Notes under the pieces: model-generated
What the model was told of the DNA's origin: nothing
Seen by the model: the letters and a program-made list of their open reading frames with translations, nothing else
Database searches by the model: none
Shown here: in pieces, positions 7,947 through 14,785 of the stretch
Layout: every line of letters begins with the position of its first letter
Numbering within the stretch: the stretch's first letter is position 1
Position numbers and translations under genes: made by a program
Source of the DNA: an uncultured Atopobium sp.
GTDB taxonomy: Bacteria; Actinomycetota; Coriobacteriia; Coriobacteriales; Atopobiaceae
Reading direction: 5' to 3'
Assembly: GCA_937926845.1 (NCBI GenBank)
Contig: CALBBS010000037.1
Location: 1-22,162 of the forward strand
Length of the DNA: 22,162 bases

Positions 7947-8828
7947 GTGCAAAAATCTACTTGGCAAAAGACCTTTAAAGATTCGTTCTTTATCGTCCTT
8001 GGCTGTGCAATTTTTGCAGTTGGCCTTGATGTATTTGAAGTTCCTAACGGACTCGCTGCTGGTGGTATTACTGGTTTTGCTACCGTTATTAGGGCTGTCG
8101 CACTGCCTTTTGGTTTTGACTTACCTATTGGTATGCAGACCATCGTCATGAATGTTGTTCTTATGGCATTTGTGGCAAAAAGTGGCAACAAAAAATACCT
8201 GCTTAAGAGTGTTGCAGGCTTTTTAATTTCAAGTATCTTTGTTGACCTGTTTGGCCCATTTTTGCCCGCTCTTGGCGCCAATGATCTTATGCTTGCTGCT
8301 CTATGGGGCAGTATTATCTGCGGTTTTGGCCTTGGCCTTGTATTTAGGGCGGGCGGAAATACCGGCGGTACAGATATCATTGCTCAGGCGGTTTCCAAGC
8401 ATTTTTCTATTCCGTCAGGTACCGCAATCATCATCGTTGATATTGTCATTATTATTGCGGCTATTCCGGTCTTCTCGCTAGAAAACGGTCTGTATTCTGC
8501 TCTGGCAATCTTTGTTACAGGAAAAATGATTGACTTTGTCATCGACGGACCAAGATCCGAGCGTTGCGTTTATATTATTTCTTCTGAGCACGACGCCATC
8601 GCTCACGAGATTCTTTATAACCTTAATCGTGGCTGCACGGAGCTTCAGGCGCGCGGACTGTGGAGTGGTGCGCACAAGCCTGTTTTGATGTGCGTTCTTG
8701 GTCGTACGGAGGTTGTTCAGCTGAAAGTTATCGTTTCCGAGATTGACTCCGATGCACTGGTATTTGTTTCAGAGGTCCACGAGGCAATCGGCGAAGGCTT
8801 TAAGTCATTTAAGGCTTTGGAAAGCTAA
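7947..8828 (+). CDS. YitT/DUF2179-family membrane protein
   Basis: This 293-aa integral membrane protein of unknown function belongs to the YitT family. About five to six hydrophobic segments cover residues ~10-190 (FFIVLGCAIFAVGLDVF, ITGFATVIRAVALPF, MQTIVMNVVLMAFVA and others). The loop GNTGGTDIIAQ is family-typical. The cytoplasmic C-terminal DUF2179 domain starts at SERCVYIISSEH and contains RGCTELQARGLWSG. I chose GTG 7947 as start because GGAAAGGA (7933-7940) sits 6 nt upstream and the start is 1 nt after the prfB TAG. An ATG at 7893 in the same frame would overlap prfB by 53 nt and has no good SD. It is the third gene of a secA-prfB-yitT run. No clear terminator follows it on the plus strand. 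Confidence 0.88.
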   Translation: MQKSTWQKTFKDSFFIVLGCAIFAVGLDVFEVPNGLAAGGITGFATVIRAVALPFGFDLPIGMQTIVMNVVLMAFVAKSGNKKYLLKSVAGFLISSIFVDLFGPFLPALGANDLMLAALWGSIICGFGLGLVFRAGGNTGGTDIIAQAVSKHFSIPSGTAIIIVDIVIIIAAIPVFSLENGLYSALAIFVTGKMIDFVIDGPRSERCVYIISSEHDAIAHEILYNLNRGCTELQARGLWSGAHKPVLMCVLGRTEVVQLKVIVSEIDSDALVFVSEVHEAIGEGFKSFKALES

Positions 8829-8933
8829 TCGTTGCTAATCGCTATTTGGCCAGCAAGCTGCTCGACAGGTGGTCCTGTTGAACTTCGGTGGGTGCGTGTG
8901 GCTGGATGTGATTACACGTAAAAATTTACGACG

Positions 8934-8972
8934 TAAAAAACCTCCCATTTCTTATGTCCAAGAAATGGGAGG
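8934..8972 (-). terminator. Intrinsic terminator of the deoR-type gene
   Basis: A perfect 13-bp inverted repeat is formed by 8941-8953 and 8960-8972 (CCTCCCATTTCTT with AAGAAATGGGAGG, 6-nt loop). Read on the minus strand it is followed by six U residues (complement of 8935-8940), about 57 nt after the repressor stop codon. On the plus strand no T run follows the stem, so it terminates mainly the minus-strand transcript. A shorter palindrome CGTAAA-AA-TTTACG lies next to it at 8917-8930. Confidence 0.88.
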
Positions 8973-9028
8973 CAGTTCATAAAAGGTCGACTTTTTGTGT
9001 TCGCTTAAGAAATAATAAAGCGCAAGTC

Positions 9029-9811
9029 TTACTTAGCAGGAAGAATAGAAGGAGTGACGCAGACAACATCCTTAAGTCCTGCGGCTTTGAGCTCTTTGAT
9101 CTGCTCGTCAGTTGCACCTGTATCAGTAATGAGCAGGTCAATGTCTTCTGCAGAACCAAATTGGAAGTTGGAAGTAGCGCCCAGCTTAGAAGAATCTGCG
9201 ACAACATAGTGCTTTCTAGAGCGCTTGAGCATCTGAGTGTTAATTGCTGGCTCAGGAGCTGTTGCAGAAGTAAGACCAAATTCTCCTGAGAAACCCGTGC
9301 AGCCCAAGAAGCATTTAGCAGCGGTAATGTGCTGGATGCACTCAAGAGCGGTATCACCAGTCATGGAAGCGCGTGGAGGACGGATGTCACCACCAGTAAG
9401 GATGATAGAAAGATCGTGGATGTCCTCAAGCAGCAGTGCCTTGCCGTTGTTTGTAACAACGGTTACGTCGTGAGCATCAATCCACTCAAGCATCCCAAGA
9501 GCAACGGAGCTGGTGTTGATGAAGATGCAATCGCCATCCTCAACGTAGCGAGCGGCCTCGCGGGCAATTGCTTTGTTAGAGCGAATCTGCCTTGAGCCAG
9601 AAGGACGACCATAAGGATTAAGCAGGGTAGCAATACCATACTGACGAGTCAGGATGCCGCGCTTCTCAAGAAAATCCAGGTCACGCCTGATAGTCAAAGA
9701 AGAAACTTCAAAATGATCAGCAAGTTCTAAAACACTTGCCTGTCCTTCTTTTTCTAGCAGCTCAGTAATTGCCTCGCGACGCGAATCTACGTAAGCCTTA
9801 CTCCTTTTCAT
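9029..9811 (-). CDS. DeoR-family transcriptional repressor of the PTS cluster
   Basis: This 260-aa DNA-binding regulator has the DeoR/GlpR architecture. The N-terminal HTH (residues ~24-60) contains ASVLELADHFEVSS, TIRRDLDFLEKRG and the ILTRQYG wing. The sugar-phosphate sensing DeoRC domain shows VVTNNGKA, ILTGGDIRPPRASMTGD and VADSSKLG. Such proteins normally repress a neighbouring sugar operon and are released by a phosphorylated intermediate. The ATG at 9811 is preferred: an AAGGGAGGGC site (complement of 9816-9825) precedes it, whereas the longer frame from ATG 9856 has no SD. The gene is divergent from the PTS operon across a 380-bp region rich in GTTCAT half-sites, and the site nearest its start (9846-9876) suggests autoregulation. 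It ends in TAA, with its terminator at 8934-8972. Confidence 0.92.
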   Translation of the reverse strand: MKRSKAYVDSRREAITELLEKEGQASVLELADHFEVSSLTIRRDLDFLEKRGILTRQYGIATLLNPYGRPSGSRQIRSNKAIAREAARYVEDGDCIFINTSSVALGMLEWIDAHDVTVVTNNGKALLLEDIHDLSIILTGGDIRPPRASMTGDTALECIQHITAAKCFLGCTGFSGEFGLTSATAPEPAINTQMLKRSRKHYVVADSSKLGATSNFQFGSAEDIDLLITDTGATDEQIKELKAAGLKDVVCVTPSILPAK

Positions 9812-10191
9812 AAATGCCCTCCCTTTATGAGCAACATTTTTTCTTTGAATGTTCATTCATCAATAAAATAGAACATCAGAAGAAGGATATCAAGATATTT
9901 CGGAAAATAATAGTGTAAATATATATGAATGTTTTAGATTATAAAAAATTTAACATATAAACTTTACATGGGAGAATAGAAGGCGCTTCAATTACGTTCA
10001 TAAAAAAATGAACTTTTGTATAGCTATATGGACAAAAGATACGCTGATTAAATATGAACAACTTTGATTACTGTTTTAGTAAAATTGATTGAAGTTAAGA
10101 ACGTTTCGTGGCATATTATCAAGTTATTAAGACTTGTCATGAGGCGGCTTTGAGCCAATGTGTCTCATAAAGAGAAAGGCAAGGTAGTGCT
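9812..10191. promoter_or_regulatory. Divergent regulatory region between deoR-type gene and PTS operon
   Basis: This 380-bp AT-rich stretch holds no gene. A palindrome TGAATG-TT-CATTCA lies at 9846-9859. ATGTTC (9849-9854) is mirrored by GAACAT (9871-9876). TGAATGTT recurs at 9926-9933. The inverted repeat GTTCAT-N6-ATGAAC is at 9996-10013, and a further ATGAAC is at 10054-10059. These are probable operators for the adjacent DeoR-type repressor. A -10-like TATTAT (10114-10119) is the best candidate promoter for the PTS operon; its -35 is weak (TTGAAG, 10089-10094, 19-bp spacing). Confidence 0.6.
9996..10013. promoter_or_regulatory. Putative DeoR-type operator GTTCAT-N6-ATGAAC
   Basis: This perfect inverted repeat has arms 9996-10001 and 10008-10013 separated by six A residues. 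The same hexamer, in either orientation, recurs at 9851-9856 and 10054-10059. The position upstream of the candidate PTS promoter fits repression by the divergent DeoR-family protein. Binding is inferred, not shown. Confidence 0.5.
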
Positions 10192-10647
10192 GTGTTAAGT
10201 GACCTCCTTACCGAAGATCTGGTGCAGCTCAATGTTGTAGCTTCTAACTGGGAAGATGCGATTAGAAAATCTGCACAACCACTCGTTGATAACAAAAAAG
10301 TAACTGAGGGCTATGTTGATGACATCATTAAAGGTGTCAACGAACTCGGCCCTTATATTGTTATTACCGAGCATGTTGCTCTTCCTCACGCACGTCCTGA
10401 GTCCGGCGCACTTGAGCCTGCAGTAGGCATTACCGTGCTTAAGGATTCCGTTGAGTTTGGCAGCAAAGACAACGATCCAGTTAAGTTTCTTTTCCCACTT
10501 GCAGCAAAAGATAGTGAAGGCCATCTTAGTGCCCTTCAGTCTCTTGTTGAATTGCTGAGCGATCCAGATTTCTTTGCTCAGCTTGAAAAAGCTCAGTCAC
10601 CAAAAGATGTTGTGGACCTTGTCCACGCAAAGGAAGGTAGGTTGTAA
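10192..10647 (+). CDS. PTS EIIA component, UlaC/mannitol-fructose type
   Basis: This 151-aa cytoplasmic phosphocarrier accepts phosphate from HPr and passes it to the IIB protein. The phosphorylated histidine is His66 in HVALPHARPE, and the PTS_EIIA type-2 fold is clear from VTEGYVDDIIK through the C-terminal LSALQSLVELL. The length is close to E. coli UlaC (ascorbate IIA). The start is GTG 10192 with GGCAAGG (10178-10184) 7 nt upstream; no ATG is available in frame nearby. Its TAA overlaps the ATG of the IIB gene by one base (TAATG), so the two are translationally coupled. Ascorbate itself is uncertain as substrate because no UlaD, UlaE or UlaF homologue is in the cluster. Confidence 0.92.
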   Translation: MLSDLLTEDLVQLNVVASNWEDAIRKSAQPLVDNKKVTEGYVDDIIKGVNELGPYIVITEHVALPHARPESGALEPAVGITVLKDSVEFGSKDNDPVKFLFPLAAKDSEGHLSALQSLVELLSDPDFFAQLEKAQSPKDVVDLVHAKEGRL

Positions 10648-10946
10648 TGGCTGATAAGAAGTTCCACGCACTGGTTTGCTGCCGTGCAGGTATGGGTTCT
10701 TCCATGATGCTCAAGATCAAGATTGACCAGGTCATCAAAGAGAATGATCTTCCAATCGAGACTGAGCACGGTAATCTGGATTCCCTGATTGGTTTCAATG
10801 GCGATCTTGTCATCACCATGTCTGACCTCACCGATGAGCTCAACGCTGACGATCGCGTTCCTTCTGCAGTTGGTATTACCAACATTGTCGACAAGGCAGA
10901 GATGAAGGAGAAGCTCACCGCTTGGCTCGCAGAGCACAACGCATAA
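10647..10946 (+). CDS. PTS EIIB component, UlaB (lactose/cellobiose IIB fold) type
   Basis: This 99-aa cytoplasmic phosphocarrier transfers phosphate from EIIA to the sugar during import. The active-site loop CRAGMGSS (residues 12-19, phosphorylated Cys12) matches the C-x-x-G-x-G-S-S loop of the GatB/UlaB class. The length is nearly identical to UlaB. It overlaps the IIA stop by one nucleotide. Unlike in many ula operons, 162 nt with strong hairpins separate it from the IIC gene. Confidence 0.92.
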   Translation: MADKKFHALVCCRAGMGSSMMLKIKIDQVIKENDLPIETEHGNLDSLIGFNGDLVITMSDLTDELNADDRVPSAVGITNIVDKAEMKEKLTAWLAEHNA

Positions 10947-11108
10947 GCTCCCCTTTGTATCTTTTTGGCGGGAGTTTCTCGTCATACGCAACATGAGTTG
11001 TCTTTGGCGAGAAGCTCTCGCCAAACCTTTGACAAGAGGTACTTGTCACTTGATTTAGAGAACTTATCTGAGTAGGTTCGTCGGTTTATTTGCTGAAAGG
11101 GATTACGC
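10947..11108 (+). promoter_or_regulatory. Structured intercistronic region between IIB and IIC, possible internal promoter
   Basis: Two tandem hairpins are present. TTTGGCGAGA-AGC-TCTCGCCAAA is at 11003-11025 (perfect 10-bp stem). TGACAAG-AGGTA-CTTGTCA is at 11030-11048 (7-bp stem). Neither is followed by a T tract, so read-through is likely. They may protect the upstream IIA-IIB mRNA end or mark a processing site. A consensus -35 TTGACA (11029-11034) overlaps the second inverted repeat, but only weak -10 candidates (GATTTA, 11052-11057) lie downstream. An operator over an internal promoter is therefore possible but unproven. Confidence 0.45.
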
Positions 11109-12416
11109 ATGCTCAATGCAATTCTCATGCAGCTCAGAGATACAGCCGTCATCATGGGCATTATTGCTCTTGTCGGCCTCTTGCTGCAGAAGAAGTCCGC
11201 TGTGGACGTCTTCTCCGGAACTGTGAAGACCATTATTGGCTTCATGATCTTCAACATTGGTTCTAGCGCTATGTCTGCTCAGGTCAACATCTTCAGCGAC
11301 ATGTTTAGTCGTGCATTCGCTGTTAAGGGCGTTGTAACCCAGGTTGAGGTCGCAACTGCTCTTGCACTGAATACCTATGGTACTGAGGTTGCTCTTGTAA
11401 TGGTCCTTGGCTTCATCATGAACCTTGTGTTTGCCAAGATTACCCCATTCAAGTCCGTCTTCTTGACTGGTCAGCACTTCCTGTATTTCTCCTGCGTACT
11501 CGCACTGGTCTTCATTGCTCTTGGTCTCCCAATGTGGGTCACCATTGTTCTTGGTGGTATCATCCTCGGCTTCTGCGGTGCTGCACTACCTTCGTTGTGC
11601 CAGCCATTCGTAAACAAGCTTGTTGGTGGAGACTCCATCGCAATCGGCCACTTCAACTGCATCGGTTACGCATTCTCCGGTTACGTTGGAAAGCTCTTCG
11701 CTAAGAAGAATGAGGAGGACGGCGAGAAAGACGCTAAGGAGCTCCCAGAGTTCTTCAAGCTCTTCAAGGACTTTGTCTTCTCCGTTGCTCTCTTCATGAT
11801 TGTTCTGTTCTACGTTGTTACTATTGCATGTCTTGTCACCGGTCACTTTGACGACACTCTTGCAAACAACAAGCCATTCACCAGCTACTTTGGTAACGAC
11901 ATGTGGTGGATTTGGCCATTCCTTGCTGGTCTTCAGTTTGCTGCTGGCATGTCCGTTCTTGTTTACGGCGTCCGTCAGTTCATCGCTGAGATCACCGCTG
12001 CATTTGTCGGCATCTCCGAGAAGCTCATTCCAGATGCACGTCCTGCAGTCGACTGCCCTGCAATCTTCCCATTTGCACCAAACGCTGTCATTATCGGCTT
12101 CATTGGCTCCTTCCTTGGCGGCCTTGTTGCAATGGCACTTATGGTTGCATTCCACAGCCCAACCATCATGATTCCTGCAGCAGGCATCTGCTTCTTCTCT
12201 GGTGGTACTTGCGGCGTTTGTGGTTACGCTTACGGTGGATGGCGCGGTGCTCTTCTTGGCTCCTTCCTGGTTGGTATCTTCCTGACCGCTGGTCCTCTGA
12301 TTCTCTATCCTGCATTTGCTCAGCTGGGAATTGCAGAGGCATCCTTCCCTAACGTTGACTACAACATCGTTGGTTCTATCATCTACGGCATCGGCTCACT
12401 CTTTGGTCTTGCCTAA
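11109..12416 (+). CDS. PTS EIIC permease, UlaA/SgaT family
   Basis: This 435-aa membrane transporter subunit translocates the sugar for phosphorylation by IIB. About ten hydrophobic segments cover the chain. Family-typical segments are GTVKTIIGFMIFNIGS (about residues 38-53), ALNTYGTEVA, FLTGQHF, IGHFNCIGYAFSGYVGK, the cytoplasmic loop with FKLFKD, and DARPAVDCPAIFPFAPNAV (about 312-330), which aligns well with UlaA. It is slightly shorter than E. coli UlaA (465 aa). The start ATG has GAAAGGGA at 11095-11102. Codon use is strongly biased, with Pro mostly CCA, as expected for a highly expressed gene. It is followed by a terminator-like hairpin at 12458. Confidence 0.93.
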   Translation: MLNAILMQLRDTAVIMGIIALVGLLLQKKSAVDVFSGTVKTIIGFMIFNIGSSAMSAQVNIFSDMFSRAFAVKGVVTQVEVATALALNTYGTEVALVMVLGFIMNLVFAKITPFKSVFLTGQHFLYFSCVLALVFIALGLPMWVTIVLGGIILGFCGAALPSLCQPFVNKLVGGDSIAIGHFNCIGYAFSGYVGKLFAKKNEEDGEKDAKELPEFFKLFKDFVFSVALFMIVLFYVVTIACLVTGHFDDTLANNKPFTSYFGNDMWWIWPFLAGLQFAAGMSVLVYGVRQFIAEITAAFVGISEKLIPDARPAVDCPAIFPFAPNAVIIGFIGSFLGGLVAMALMVAFHSPTIMIPAAGICFFSGGTCGVCGYAYGGWRGALLGSFLVGIFLTAGPLILYPAFAQLGIAEASFPNVDYNIVGSIIYGIGSLFGLA

Positions 12417-12457
12417 GCCTAGATTTCTGTAGTACCTACTCAGCTCTACGGTTTCTT

Positions 12458-12491
12458 AGGGCGCTCGTGGAAAGCCCGCGGGCGCCCTTTT
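12458..12491 (+). terminator. Terminator or attenuator after the PTS genes
   Basis: A 10-bp GC-rich stem (AGGGCGCTCG 12458-12467 with CGGGCGCCCT 12479-12488, one G-U) is followed by TTTT (12488-12491). It lies 41 nt after the IIC stop and only 24 nt before the next gene. The short T tract suggests partial termination, giving more transporter than enzyme mRNA. Confidence 0.7.
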
Positions 12492-12515
12492 AAAAGCTTC
12501 ACAACAAGGAAAAAC

Positions 12516-13115
12516 ATGGCAGACGAGAAGAACAATAAAAGCGTTACCGAATCAGTGTTAGGCGATATGTTTGGACTCAGCGTTGACAAACAGCCTGCTC
12601 CAGAGCTTCCCAAAGATCAGTTAGTTCTAGAAGTTCTTGAAGATAGAACTCGTTTGATGGTTCAGGGAATTCTGTACTTGCTCCTGGCGTTTGGCTCTCT
12701 TGCTCTGACATTTTTCTTTTGGGTTTACGCCAATGTAAGTGGCAATATTTTGGGTCTTGTTGGTGTTATTGCAGGACTCACCATTACGTGGTTTGCATCA
12801 CGAGCCATGGGAAAACGCTTTAGTCGTTTTGCCAGCGGTATTCATGTTATTGATTTTGGACAGAAAAACGTATTTATCTTTGCAAAATCCGACAAGAGAA
12901 AAGCACTTGTCGTTCCTTATACCAAGATTAAAAGCTACAAACTCATCCGACAGGGCAAGGCGCTCCGCCTGCTTTTTGAAGGCGCTTGGGTAAGCCATCC
13001 TTCCGGATTTGAATTTGTAGACATTAACCGTCCTTTTATGGCCGCTACGCTTGATCAAATTCAAGAGCAGATCGAGCAGCTTATGACTCAGCACAAGGTC
13101 AAAGAGACGCGTTAG
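12516..13115 (+). CDS. Small membrane protein with C-terminal PH-like domain, unknown function
   Basis: This is a 199-aa protein that I do not recognise as a named family. Residues 1-40 are charged and soluble. Two hydrophobic segments at about 47-70 (MVQGILYLLLAFGSLALTFFFW) and 74-94 form a hairpin in the membrane. The C-terminal ~100 residues are rich in beta strands and look like a bacterial PH-type domain (HVIDFGQKNVFIF, VVPYTKIKSYKLI, RLLFEGAWV). The protein ends in a Gln-rich helix. ATG follows AAGGAAAAAC. It sits between the PTS permease and the SIS isomerase in the same direction, which suggests co-expression, but a role in transport or catabolism is not evident. It ends in TAG. Confidence 0.75.
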   Translation: MADEKNNKSVTESVLGDMFGLSVDKQPAPELPKDQLVLEVLEDRTRLMVQGILYLLLAFGSLALTFFFWVYANVSGNILGLVGVIAGLTITWFASRAMGKRFSRFASGIHVIDFGQKNVFIFAKSDKRKALVVPYTKIKSYKLIRQGKALRLLFEGAWVSHPSGFEFVDINRPFMAATLDQIQEQIEQLMTQHKVKETR

Positions 13116-13170
13116 CTCAGCATGTGTAAGTGTCTTTGAGCGCTGCCTCATAGACAGATAAGGAGTTGTA

Positions 13171-13779
13171 ATGGCAACTGAAAAAGAGCAGGTTCAGGAG
13201 TTTCTCTCCATTGTGGGAAAGTCGCTTCATCAGTATGTAGAGAGCATTGATTTTGATGCGCTTTCTGCAGCTAAAAAGCTTATTTTGGATGCAGAGGCAA
13301 AGGGTGGCCGTCTGCACGTAACCGGTATTGGTAAGCCAGGTCACGTCTCTGGTTATGCTGCATCGCTTTTCTCGTCAACTGGAACTCCAACCTACGAGCT
13401 TCACGGTACCGAGTGTGTCCACGGATCTGCTGGTCAGACTCGTCCTGGTGACGTGGTCATTGCTATTTCCAACTCCGGCGAGACAGGCGAGCTCAAGGCT
13501 ACCGTTACCTGCCTTAAGAACGTTGGCGTACACATTATTGCGCTGACCGGAAATCCCAACTCCTGGCTGGCAAACGAGGCCGAGGTTGCTCTTATTGCAG
13601 GCGTTGAGCAGGAGGGCGATTCCATGAACAAGCCACCACGCGCCTCAATTCTGGCTGAGATTATGGAGCTACAGTGCCTCTCTATCCTGCTTCAAAACGA
13701 GTACGGCCTTAACCCAGAGCAGTACGTTAAGTGGCATCCCGGTGGAGCTCTTGGCGCGTCCATTCGCGAGGGCAAATAA
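13171..13779 (+). CDS. SIS-domain sugar-phosphate isomerase, KdsD/GutQ-like without CBS domains
   Basis: This 202-aa cytoplasmic protein consists of a single SIS domain. GIGKPGH (52-58), the ISNSGETGE phosphate-binding loop (99-107), TGNPNSWL (126-133) and the C-terminal HPGGALGA (189-196) closely resemble arabinose-5-phosphate isomerases (KdsD, GutQ, KpsF). Those enzymes are usually ~320 aa and carry two CBS domains, which are absent here. KdsD normally feeds Kdo synthesis for LPS, which a Gram-positive actinobacterium should lack. A catabolic aldose-ketose phosphate isomerase is therefore the better reading. AAGGAG (13160-13165) precedes the ATG. The aldolase gene follows after 37 nt, so the two are probably co-transcribed. 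Confidence 0.88.
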   Translation: MATEKEQVQEFLSIVGKSLHQYVESIDFDALSAAKKLILDAEAKGGRLHVTGIGKPGHVSGYAASLFSSTGTPTYELHGTECVHGSAGQTRPGDVVIAISNSGETGELKATVTCLKNVGVHIIALTGNPNSWLANEAEVALIAGVEQEGDSMNKPPRASILAEIMELQCLSILLQNEYGLNPEQYVKWHPGGALGASIREGK

Positions 13780-13816
13780 CCCCAGATAAACACCAAATAC
13801 GTACAGAGGAGTTTGC

Positions 13817-14713
13817 ATGTCAACATTTAAGGGCGTTATTGTCCCTATGATCACGCCGTTTAACCGCGACGAAGAGCAGTCTATTAATTACGAAGCAGCT
13901 GAGCAGCTTCTAGAAAAGCTTATCTCCGAGGGTGCTGACGGTATCTTTACGTTTGGTTCTAACGGTGAGTTCCACGTTTGTAACCCTGACGAGAAGATCA
14001 AGTTCTCCAAGTTTATTATCGAGAAAACCGCAGGTCGTCTTCCTGTTTACGTAGGAACCGGCGCTTGTTCAACAAAAGAAGCTCTCTACATGAGCCGTGA
14101 GGCAGAGGCAATTGGTGCAGACGCACTTTCTGTCATCAACCCTTACTTCCTGGGCATTTCTGATCAGCAGCTGGTTGAGTACTTCAAGACAGTTGCTGCA
14201 AGCGTTAAGATTCCTGTCCTTCTGTACAACATTCCTAAGGGTACCGGCAAAAACATCTCTAAAGAGGCAGTTGAGCAGCTGGTAACCATTGAGAATATCA
14301 AGGGTATTAAGGACAGCTCCGGAAACATTGATAACCTCAAGGATTATCTGGACGCTGCCGCTGGTCACGACGTAGACGTACTTGTTGGCTTTGACGGAAA
14401 GATCTCTGAGGCTCATGCTCTTGGAGCTCAAGGCACAATTGCTGGTACCGCAAACCTTATTACCAAGGTTGTCGTTGACCTTTGGAAGGCTCTTGAGGCA
14501 GGAAATGCAGAGGAAGCAGCTCGCCTGCAGGCGGAGATTGAGCCAATTCGCGATATCCTTCACCTTGGAAGCACTCCTCAGACGCTTAAGCGTTCTCTTG
14601 AGCTTGCTGGATACCCTGTTGGTCCTGCTCGTTTCCCCGTTACCGAGGTTGCAGAGGGTGTTGACGAGAAGATCTATGCAATGCTTGACCATTACGGAAT
14701 TGCCCATAACTAA
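13817..14713 (+). CDS. Dihydrodipicolinate synthase-family class I aldolase, probably a 2-keto-3-deoxy sugar acid aldolase
   Basis: This 298-aa TIM-barrel Schiff-base enzyme belongs to the DapA/NanA superfamily. The catalytic Lys165 is in GIKDSSGN and Tyr137 is in LLYNIPKGTG. The substrate carboxylate loop is FGSNGEF (46-52), where true DapA has GTTGE. The loop and the downstream SVINPYF (105-111) resemble KDG aldolases such as YagE/YjhH, or NanA, more than lysine-biosynthetic DapA. The product is expected to be pyruvate plus an aldehyde. The context with a PTS, a SIS isomerase and a second aldolase supports a catabolic role. The SD is AGAGGAG. It may be misannotated as dapA; I judge DapA unlikely but cannot exclude it. 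Confidence 0.87.
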   Translation: MSTFKGVIVPMITPFNRDEEQSINYEAAEQLLEKLISEGADGIFTFGSNGEFHVCNPDEKIKFSKFIIEKTAGRLPVYVGTGACSTKEALYMSREAEAIGADALSVINPYFLGISDQQLVEYFKTVAASVKIPVLLYNIPKGTGKNISKEAVEQLVTIENIKGIKDSSGNIDNLKDYLDAAAGHDVDVLVGFDGKISEAHALGAQGTIAGTANLITKVVVDLWKALEAGNAEEAARLQAEIEPIRDILHLGSTPQTLKRSLELAGYPVGPARFPVTEVAEGVDEKIYAMLDHYGIAHN

Positions 14714-14785
14714 GAATCAAAAATGACGGGTTTCTCGCCAGCTCAATAGGGTAGAGCGAGATACATTTACAAGGAGATGTTGTAT

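Noticed and set aside
9812..9856. Longer start (ATG 9856) for the DeoR-type repressor
   Set aside because: There is no SD before it, and the added 15 residues are not family-like. The internal ATG at 9811 has a strong AAGGGAGGGC site.
10098..10110. Possible catabolite (cre) site GAACGTTTCG near the PTS promoter
   Set aside because: It matches only part of the cre consensus, and CcpA-type control is not expected in an actinobacterium.
13817..14713. Annotation as lysine-biosynthetic DapA
   Set aside because: The GSNGEF loop and the PTS/isomerase/aldolase context fit a sugar-acid aldolase better than the GTTGE loop of DapA.
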